Origin: Spodoptera frugiperda
Lineage: Eukaryota; Arthropoda; Insecta; Lepidoptera; Noctuidae
DNA: 64,000 nucleotides
Reading direction: 5' to 3'
Assembly: GCF_023101765.2 (NCBI RefSeq)
Contig: NC_064212.1
Location: forward strand, 3,844,001 to 3,908,000
Part shown: piece by piece, positions 56,561 through 64,000 of the stretch
Layout of the letters: every line of letters begins with the position of its first letter
How positions within the stretch are numbered: position 1 is the stretch's first letter
Notes under the pieces: generated by a model
Databases searched by the model: none
Told to the model about the DNA's origin: nothing
What the model saw: only the letters and a program-made list of their open reading frames with translations
Made by a program: the position numbers and the translations under genes

Positions 56561-58966
56561 ACAAACACCTAATTTTAATCAATAATCAACAATTATCGCC
56601 CACCTCTAACACTACACGCTTTATTTATACGATCAAGTGGAAAAATAATTTTTGATCCTCCATCGAAATCAAACTAACATCTTCCATGATATTTTCACAT
56701 GGCAAAACAAAAATTCAAGGCAAAATACAGCGCAGTCCGAGAGCACGGCACACCGGGACTTATGAACTACGCGTCAGAGGCAATTTATTACTCCTTCCTA
56801 CGTTACGATACCGAGGTACCTGGACACTACAAACTAGACGTTATAAACAACGCGCGCCGCGCTCTCGGCTGCGCTCACATACGTAAATTGGAAAGACAAT
56901 AACTACTCTCCATATGCTTATAAGAACACTTCATAAAACAGCTTTATATTATACTACATAATTTACATTTATATTAGGTTTACATTTTTACACAGCAATA
57001 ATAATGTTTGTAGTTTTCATTATAATATACTCTATATACTCCCAATTGCTAAATATTGTCGCATATTAAGCATGTTTTTTATTTATAACGACATCGCATG
57101 GTCATTGATGTCAGCATCGTAATATTAACAAAATACTTGAATCCTTCGAATCACTCTACCATTATTCTCTCCTAATTACAAACGAAACTATGAAACAGTG
57201 ATCGGACTATTATTCTTTTAGAACATGTATTAGTCACTAATTTTATTTTATTCCAAGTCGGTAAGTAGCCGAATACACAACTAAATCTAAGCTTCAAATA
57301 ACTAAACTACGGGAATTTATAACAATTTTCACAAGCGGACAGTTCACAGATGTTGCGACTTCACAAAAATCAACTCAAATAATCTATAAATGCTGACAAT
57401 ATTGTCTTTTGTTTGGAATGACACTTAACACTTTCTATAAAGTTTCAAACATCAATTTCTAAAGCATATAAATATGTTAGAATTTAGACGACTGATCACA
57501 ATATCAATCAGACTTCTCTATACAAAACGATAGTGTTAGTAAAAAATAAATTTTAGAAAAAAAATATTATGGCAAAATATTGGCGAAGTATAGCGAATGA
57601 GCTCTCCACGAATATTTAAGTTAAAAAGATCCAATACCGTTGTAAACAAACCCAGGCACTCAACAAACAGCCGCGGGGAAATTATACTAAAACAACTCAC
57701 AGTGAAAACTTAAACATGCGGCCACGCGGGCGACAGTAACACGCGCGGGGACACCTCGCCGGTATTATGTTACTTGTTAGCACAACAAAGTTACCGCAGG
57801 CGTTATGACATCACAACTAAATGATATTTACACAAATAATGCACATAATATAAAATATTATAAGACATAACCATCTTAAGTATTTATTACGTTATATTTT
57901 TATTTATTACACTATGGCATTGCAACTTTGTGACTCGGTTGCGGCTACACGTCGACCTTTGTTACATAACATTTTGTTAGCGGAACAAAAAATGCTAATA
58001 GTTTAATGCCTTGTCAATGTAGTGGTGTATGCAAGAATATATTCGACAGGTGCGTCAGTTCACGATAAATATAAAAAAATATGATAATCACAGCGTGACG
58101 ATAAAGATTATTCTAACTGTAATGCCCATTGCATCCAGTAACAAAATAATTTAAATAGATTTATCGTTCAGAGATAGATAAGAACACAAATAGAACGAGA
58201 ATTTTATAAATAAAAACAGAATGAACGAGAACTGATTACTGTGTACCATCGAAATATGTTCTTGTGTCGGAACAGGTAGCGCGCGAACTAAGAAATGAGG
58301 ATTGAAACATACGCAATATAGAAATAGATCTATTGCTAAGTGTTTAGTTATCAAAGACGTGATTCTAAACGTGACAGTAAAATGTTCTATAAAATAGCAA
58401 TTGATGTGAATACTTTGATATTGATAAAGTATAGACGACGAGCGTTTGACGTACAATTTGCTATCGGTCTTATAACTATAACGCATTACGTAACAAACGG
58501 AAAACGTTGCATGTGAACTCAACTCAAGAAGTAATCCCCTACCTTTCTATGTTCGTATATCAAAACAAAACTACTTAGAACAACTAACATTGATTCATGA
58601 TTTATTTTTATAAATTAACAAATGTGACATAGAATCGTAGCTTCTCTTTTATGAGTTGAGTTATTACATGTAAGGTTTTACGTAACTACGTAGATATCAC
58701 ACGTGTGGTGGGGTGGGTGTGGATGTAACAAATATGTCGTCAAGTGTCCGCCGCTACATTGGTACATGGTCTCATCTCCAGTGCGCGGGTAGCGGCGCGT
58801 CTAGATCGCTCACGCTACTGATATTATAGGTCCCTGTGCACAGAAAAAATATATCGTTAATACAATAAAAGTGAGGCCAAATAAAATTTATTTAGAGACG
58901 AATATCGAGTTATACTAGGTACATCACTTTATTATTTCTTTTTCTATGTAAAATAACTGGTTCTTC

Positions 58967-59157
58967 TAACGTTGCCTCACATTAGGATTATCTCCTTTAT
59001 CTCCTGTTACAAACATACTATTTCACATAAATATGATGACATGACACCTAGACCCGAAACAACAAATTGTGGATCACACAGAGAGTTGCTCCGGGCGGGG
59101 ATCGAACCTGCTACTTGCGCGGCAGCCGGTTGTCCAGCCATCACACCAACCATGCAG
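58967..59157 (-). mobile_element. tRNA-derived SINE, copy 2 of the 14635 family
   Basis: CACACCAACCATGCAGTCAA at the head end, GGGGATCGAACCTGC (box B, reversed) and GTTGCCTCACATTAGGATTA at the tail match the SINE at 14635-14844, with more divergence. Confidence 0.7.
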
Positions 59158-59489
59158 TCAAATCAATTACACGGTTATAAATCTATTTTCAAAGGATTCT
59201 CGTAGAAGTATGTATTTTATTCGATACTCAAGATAACATTATGAATCTATAGCAATGTTATCTAAGTAGCTTATACATTACTAACGATAATAAAGATAGC
59301 ATACTCTAAAAATAAACCAAACCAAAACCAATAGGTTAATAGAAAAACAAAAACTATTTAATTGAAAGCATTAGACATGCAAGTACGCTATTTTCCTTGT
59401 AAAGCGTGGGCCCGTCACCTGTGCTAGCTATACTGGATGTATCAGTGCAGTAAAGGGGTATGATAATATAAAAAGTGACATTACCGTAC

Positions 59490-59570
59490 CTACCTCATCC
59501 ACTGCTGCGAGGGAGGAGTGTGGGAGGGAGTCGATGGTTGATGCGACTGAGTTGCCACCCTCTGTACCAC
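59490..59570 (-). CDS. GckIII: Kinase exon: C-terminus and stop
   Basis: Reads VVQRVATQSHQPSTPSHTPP, then SQQWMR and TAG at 59490-59492. A GT at 59492-59493 could act as a donor (GAG|GTAGGT) in an alternative transcript, but the in-frame stop makes a terminal coding exon the simpler reading. Confidence 0.65.
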   Translation of the reverse strand: MVQRVATQSHQPSTPSHTPPSQQWMR

Positions 59571-62500
59571 CTGGAATACATAAATAATTCATTTAAGTAT
59601 AAGTTGTAATTAAAACAAGCTGATTTCGGAAGTATAGATTACTTTTTATTTATAGAAAGACAGATTGACTTATTTTGTTCACACAATTAATATCGCTTCA
59701 CCATCTCAATGCAACGGCGCGACGTTGTTCAGTACAAGTAGAGTACAAGAAGAATATACAAACTACACTGTTTGCGACAGGAGAATCAGCTCATTCATTT
59801 TCGAATCCGTTCTTAGTATTTACTTTAGTATCCGTCACATCTTTAATGGTTACTTAACCCAGTCCTTTGCAATTATTTCGCAACAAAATTTTTACTAATG
59901 AATAGTTTAAGTAATCATTAAATGACTCTGAGTATGGCACCTGATCTGTATGAGACTAGTTTAATGAGTTAAAGCTAGTTATACTTTGTATAGTACGTAC
60001 CTGTTGTACGAATGCCCGAGTGAGGTGCGGCGCGGCTCGCTCCGCGTGCTCGAAGGCGCGCCGCAGTTCCTCGATAGCGGCCGCACTGCCTGAACCGTGC
60101 TTGCGGGACAGCTGAGGGACAAATTACACTTTATTAGTTACATACATGTTTGGGCAATTATTGTTCATTCATTATGCTAAAAAATGTCTGCTTCAGTGGA
60201 ACCAAATAAAGAAACATTAGATTCATTCATAGATTCATACGTAGATGTTGAACTAATTAATATGTGCACTTCTGCCCAGTAAGTGCGTAAAAGGTGACTC
60301 TTGATATTATCTTAGTTGAGAGTTAAAAATTGAAAAGTATTTTAACATTCTCCTGACCCGAGAATCACACCCATCATCACCAATAGCATCTTGTTTGCAT
60401 GCACTCGACCAACGACGTAGTTAATAAGAACTTTGTAATCAAGTTACCTCATTGAGTAGTGGATATATAAGTTGTTGCAAATACGGATGCCTCTTCACTT
60501 TGTTCTCTTCACTGTTTCTTCCTCTATCGTCCAGAGGTGTGGCCTGAAATCATTAAAAACCTATAATCAAACACTGACCTCACACAACAAACAAGACAAT
60601 TTCTTCAGTGAATTTATCTTTCAAGAATATTTTTACAGACACAAGATTATTCCTTGTAACATTTTGTTTCTTTAATAAATCCAGTTAGTATTTCGTCAAA
60701 TCTCTAAATGATATTTATTTTTGCAAATAAATTACAATGTAACTCTTTTACACATCATTCTCTTAAATAACTAGATGAGTCCGGCATTTCCTATCCGACT
60801 GCTCTGAGAAGAAATGCCGAAGCAAACTCAGAGGTCATAGTCTCTTTTAATAGTAGAATGAAAACGTCAGACAACAGATAGATAGTTTATGAAAATGTCC
60901 GCAAATGACTTAGTATAGGAGGTACTAACGTTTTTATTATAGACTACGCTATCCCTGTTGGAGGGCTGGTGTTCGGTTCTCTCCTTGCGTTCGTCGCGGT
61001 CGCCCCGGTCGCGCTCGCGCTCCTTCGTGCTCCTCTGTTCCGCGTTCACTTGCACGTTCGACGACTGCCGGGTCTGGAAATAGTAATATTTCAATTTGAA
61101 GTTGGTTTTTGGTGTCATTCTTAGTAGATTTTGGTCCAAGGTAGCTTGTACAGTTTTCCAAACATTGGTTTCGTTAACTTTTTCCGTGGAACACGGTGCA
61201 TTTTGTCCCAAACGTCTGTCGATGACGTTATGACTAATCGAATTCATTTCCGGATCTCGCACCAGACGAAACGCAGCAACATTAGGTCACCACCTTGCGG
61301 TAGTATTTCGTGAGAGGGTGATACATACTTCCTCAGTCGACCCAACTCATTCAAGGTGCATAGACGCTAATATCATACATAACTTTACTACTATGCACTC
61401 TGTATTTTAAGTTGTTTAACGCTTCATGAATCTTCAGAGAGTTGTATCTCTCTCAAGCATTTTACAAGTTATTGACTGAGAGAAAATAGGTCATAATTTT
61501 TTTTCTCTGGACTTTTAAAAGTGTGCAATTCTTACCGGCAGTTTGTCTGGCGTGTTGTTGTTGAGTGAGTGCGGCGTGTGTGTGTGCGCGGCGTGCGGGG
61601 GCGCGGGGGGCGCGGCCGCGGGGGGCGCCACCGGCCCGGGGGCGGGCTCCGGGGGCGCCGCGCCGTTCTGCTTCGGACCCGCACCCGCCACCACCGGCTC
61701 GCGACTTGTCACTGGAACACACAACAACATTGTTATAGCAAAAAGAATAACCTTAACCCTCATACAATTTATAAATATGTGGAGGCCTATCGATTTTCTA
61801 CTTCATGTATGTCCGCTATCAAAAATTTAATGTCCAATGACTAGACATTAGCAAATTGTCTATAGGACAAGAGACCTCTGGCTACACTAGCTATCCTGGC
61901 GGTAAACCAACATAACTGTTATATTCACAAGATAAATCGTACAATACACACCGTTATCGTCGTGGTGGTTATTGCGTCGCTTGTTGTCTCGCTCTGCAGG
62001 CGGCTGTAGCGCTCCGCCCCGGACCGTCATGATCCAGGGCTCGTCCGCCTCGCTGTCACCACTCCGACACTCCTCTCTGGAACATCAAACGTTTATGTTC
62101 AAATATCGTTCTATAACGTCATATTGTAGTTAAATTGCTTTGTAGTTTGTGGTAACAAAATAAAACAACAACAACAATAATTGGATATAGGAATTATGAC
62201 TAATCGAATGAATAACAAGAAGGGGCATACATTTGTTCACGTATTTCGTGTCGTTACCGCTCAAAGAACACTGAAAGGTTTCAAAACATTTTTGGATCGC
62301 TGACTTAACGTGATTATACTACTTATTCTGAAATATACGAACAGCTCCAAATTGTAATTATTATGTAGTTTTCCTCATAAAGCTTAAGTGTAATTATTCA
62401 GTGAAATGCTGGCACGTGTTAGCAGTTTGGCAGTCAAAGCTTCCTGTGTTAAAATCACATTGGGGAGGTACGAACTAAAAAGGATACCTTTTACTATGTA

Positions 62501-63336
62501 TGATGTACCCAATAAAGGGTCGTGCGGAAAAAAGAAATCTCCTAAATAATATTGAAGCGTGTGTAAATGTTATTGATGATTCGTCAGTGAAGGAATTTAG
62601 TCCAACATGTGATGTACTCACGAGTCTGAATTCTCCGACTCAGTTTCACTCTCCTCGCTCCGCTGCGCCTTCCACTTCTTATACCTATCTATAAGATCCA
62701 TTAGATACGAATTCTTCTTCGCCTTCCGGATAAACTGGAACTTTAATAATTCCTTAGCTGTTGGTCTCTGAAACAATTCAAAACATTGATTAGCCCACGC
62801 AACTTAATCAAATTGCCACAACAAATAATGGAAGTTTGAAACGAATTTTGATTATCCCAAGCTAAGGTTGCGTTAGGACAGAGAATCTCTAAAACAATAT
62901 ATTTAGTGCAATGAACTGCGCGTTCATATCTCCCAGATTAAGGGATCAGACCGTAATCCGAAACACTCGGGAGGGTTCTAACAAAAACACTATACGAAAG
63001 CCGACGGTCGGGGAAATTAATCCGTGTGTGCTATGTAACTTACATTTTCTGGGTCCTTATTCAGGCACGCCTCGACGAACTCTTTGAACGGTTTTGAGTA
63101 GCTGCCTGTCAGCTGCGGGGGGTTGTTCTTGGGAATGAGGAAGAGTACCCTCATGGGGTGTAGCTCTGAGTTGGGAGGCTCGCCTTTAGCCAGCTCTATG
63201 GCGGTGATGCCGAGCGACCAGATGTCGGCTTTGCTGTCGTAGCAGGACTGTTTGATCACCTCCGGCGCCATCCAGAACGGTGTGCCCACAAAAGTGTTGC
63301 GTTTACTTGTCGTGTTTGTTAATTGGCCCGCCACAC
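59490..63336 (-). CDS. GckIII: GCK-III Ste20-family serine/threonine kinase, 3' part (STK24/25/26 homologue)
   Basis: Eight exons (63336-63044, 62767-62622, 62076-61952, 61711-61536, 61073-60930, 60543-60448, 60111-60001, 59570-59490) join in phase to about 390 residues and a TAG stop. They cover the activation segment (RNTFVGTPFWMAPEVIKQ), the C-lobe, an extended low-complexity linker and the C-terminal helical domain (AIEELRRAFEHAERAAPHL). In known family members that domain dimerises and binds CCM3/PDCD10 in STRIPAK and cell-junction signalling. Residues before DFG, including the ATP site and HRD loop, lie beyond 64000. The kinase sequence matches the MST3/MST4/STK25 group closely. Confidence 0.92.
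59841..59943. repeat. MITE-like family E, copy 4
   Basis: TTTAATGGTTACTTAACCCA and ATTAAATGACTCTGAGTATG, reversed relative to the copy at 39388. It lies in a kinase intron. Confidence 0.5.
60001..60111 (-). CDS. GckIII: Kinase exon: C-terminal dimerisation helices
   Basis: LSRKHGSGSAAAIEELRRAF, then EHAERAAPHLTRAFVQQ. This corresponds to the ELxxAFExAExxxPGIS segment of the GCK-III C-terminal domain that contacts CCM3/PDCD10. 37 whole codons, phase 0 on both sides. Confidence 0.85.
60448..60543 (-). CDS. GckIII: Kinase exon: start of C-terminal domain
   Basis: ATPLDDRGRNSEENKVKRHP followed by YLQQLIYPLLNE. The YPLL-type helix opens the C-terminal helical domain. 32 codons, phase 0, with a TTTCAG acceptor and a GTAACT donor. 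Confidence 0.82.
60776..60840. repeat. Possible dispersed repeat fragment
   Basis: CCGGCATTTCCTATCCGACT then GAGAAGAAATGCCGAAGCAA has inverse CGGCATTTC/GAAATGCCG ends. It resembles a repeat fragment I have seen in moth introns; the family is not named. Confidence 0.35.
60930..61073 (-). CDS. GckIII: Kinase exon: charged linker segment
   Basis: TRQSSNVQVNAEQRSTKERE then RDRGDRDERKERTEHQPS, a low-complexity Arg/Asp/Glu-rich stretch. The acceptor at 61074-61075 is clear. Two phase-0 donors are possible: AAC|GTTAGT, used here, and AGC|GTAGTC, five codons earlier. Confidence 0.7.
61536..61711 (-). CDS. GckIII: Kinase exon: Pro/Ala-rich linker segment
   Basis: VTSREPVVAGAGPKQNGAAP, a proline/alanine-rich run, then PHAAHTHTPHSLNNNTPDK. 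Its GC content is far above the surroundings. The long frames on the opposite strand are its shadow. Acceptor TTCCAG, donor GTAAGA, start phase 1, end phase 0. Confidence 0.78.
61952..62076 (-). CDS. GckIII: Kinase exon: acidic linker
   Basis: EECRSGDSEADEPWIMTVRG then QPPAERDNKRRNNHHDD. The acidic stretch followed by W-I-T matches the region just after the kinase domain in STK24/25. It fits the phase 2 and phase 1 borders of its neighbours. Confidence 0.8.
62622..62767 (-). CDS. GckIII: Kinase exon: end of catalytic domain
   Basis: RPTAKELLKFQFIRKAKKNS then YLMDLIDRYKKWKAQRSEES. RPTAKELL-FI is the final helix of Ste20-type kinases, and LIDRYKKWK is characteristic of the STK24/25/26 group. 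Confidence 0.92.
63044..63336 (-). CDS. GckIII: Kinase exon: activation segment and C-lobe
   Basis: The exon starts two bases into the Gly codon of DFG, giving VAGQLTNT, then KRNTFVGTPFWMAPEVIKQ with the activation-loop Thr, DIWSLGITAIELAKGEPP and EFVEACLNKDPEN. The DFG-containing exon is beyond the right edge. Donor GTAAGT, phase 0. Confidence 0.93.
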
Positions 63337-64000
63337 CTGGAAACATTAAAGAACCGAAATTAGGTATAATCACTAATGTGTATTGGGTAATGAACAGACT
63401 CATAATGACAAAAAACCTAATAAATTATTACAAGGAAAAAATGCTACTTTATTTGCAAATTCCCAATTAGTCACCCTGAGTTTTGAACAAAATGTGGGAA
63501 ACCATGTAGACAAAGTTTAGGTACGAACGAATGACTTTGTTAAAATCATTATTTATTTGCTTAAGTCTTAACAAACACAATACGTATTAACATGATCAAG
63601 ACACATGAAACGTTTGTTTGTTACGTTTATTTTCTAATACGAATAAATACATCAGCGTGGTAAAGCACGAGTAAACAAAAGTACACAAACAAATCACGGA
63701 GTGATTAATTTGTTTTGGTATATAAATAAATACGTATGTACGTACATTTCTAATTTGCTGTACCTGTCATGGATATTTATTGGTACGTGAATGTATGCCA
63801 AGTGCCAACAACGATCGGAAGAGTTGATTGTAAATGTTTGAAAAACAGTAATAAAGGTCAGCTGTACAAAGACCGTGAAATATTACTACTGAACACGAGT
63901 TGATTTGATTCCTCGATTTGTTTTTGATTCGTAGGTCAATAGATTTGCAACAAAATTGATGCTGACGTTTTGGGCATGGCATTGATGATGAAACCACTCT
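63337..64000 (-). other. GckIII: Kinase intron (to window edge)
   Basis: AT-rich sequence upstream of the activation-segment exon. I see no exon with catalytic-loop or DFG codons, so the preceding exon lies outside the window. Confidence 0.65.

Larger units (their letters stand above)
35817..59489. other. 23.7-kb stretch without a supported gene
   Basis: AT-rich DNA between the integrin-like gene and the kinase gene. It contains the repeats listed separately (family B, E and A copies, a palindromic MITE and SINEs). No frame with family-like motifs or consistent splicing was found. GC-rich patches at about 51970-52150, 55970-56560 and 57650-57800 remain unexplained. Part of 56000-59490 may be 3' UTR of the minus-strand kinase. 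Confidence 0.55.

Noticed and set aside
61543..61844. Plus-strand Gly/Arg-rich and Gly/Ala-rich frames
   Set aside because: Antisense shadows of the GC-rich Pro/Ala exon of the kinase.
1..64000. CRISPR arrays, operons or bacterial-type regulatory sites
   Set aside because: No spaced direct-repeat array was seen, and all supported genes have eukaryotic intron-exon structure.

Overview
The window looks like AT-rich nuclear DNA of a moth, probably a noctuid. I infer this from short exons in long AT-rich introns, from insect integrin beta and GCK-III kinase genes, and from several dispersed repeats I recognise as typical of Lepidoptera: tRNA-derived SINEs, a GGCCGGCTCGACC-type retroposon, an RTE-like LINE tail ending in (GAT)n, and a TCCG-microsatellite element ending in GACTCGCACTTGGCCGG. 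No species call is attempted.

Region 1 (about 1-4,160, plus strand) is the 3' half of an integrin beta-subunit gene: I-EGF exons, beta-tail exon, transmembrane/cytoplasmic exon, stop at 4012-4014 and two poly(A) signals. Its introns carry a Tc1/mariner transposase remnant and several short retroposons. Region 2 (4,160-6,700) is intergenic and holds one GC-rich island and the likely promoter/5' UTR of the next gene.

Region 3 (6,715-35,816, plus strand) is a second integrin-beta-like gene in tandem with the first. Six exons join in phase into 444 codons: signal peptide, PSI, hybrid domain, about two I-EGF modules, beta-tail, transmembrane segment and a tail with NPLY and NPTY. The beta-I (VWA-like) domain, normally inserted in the hybrid domain and needed for ligand and alpha-subunit contacts, has no exon here, and the membrane-proximal HDRRE-type alpha-clasp motif is not recognisable. 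This is the most interesting object in the window. Its 21.3-kb first intron contains a nearly full-length Ty3/gypsy-type LTR retrotransposon (7,563-12,774, minus strand) with almost identical LTRs and a 4-bp target duplication. A single-base frame break interrupts its RNase H region.

Region 4 (35,817-59,489) has no gene I can support. It is AT-rich and holds MITEs, SINEs and retroposon fragments, including a near-perfect 142-bp palindromic MITE with TA target duplication. Part of its right end (about 56-59.4 kb) may be 3' UTR of the kinase.

Region 5 (59,490-63,336, minus strand) is the 3' part of a GCK-III Ste20-family kinase gene (STK24/25/26; Drosophila GckIII). Eight exons run from just after the DFG motif to a stop and keep phase throughout. 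The N-lobe and catalytic loop lie beyond the right edge. The linker between kinase and C-terminal dimerisation domain is enlarged by Pro/Ala-rich and Arg/Glu/Asp-rich exons. Integrins and GCK-III kinases both act in adhesion and cytoskeletal signalling, but their adjacency gives no evidence that they are functionally linked.
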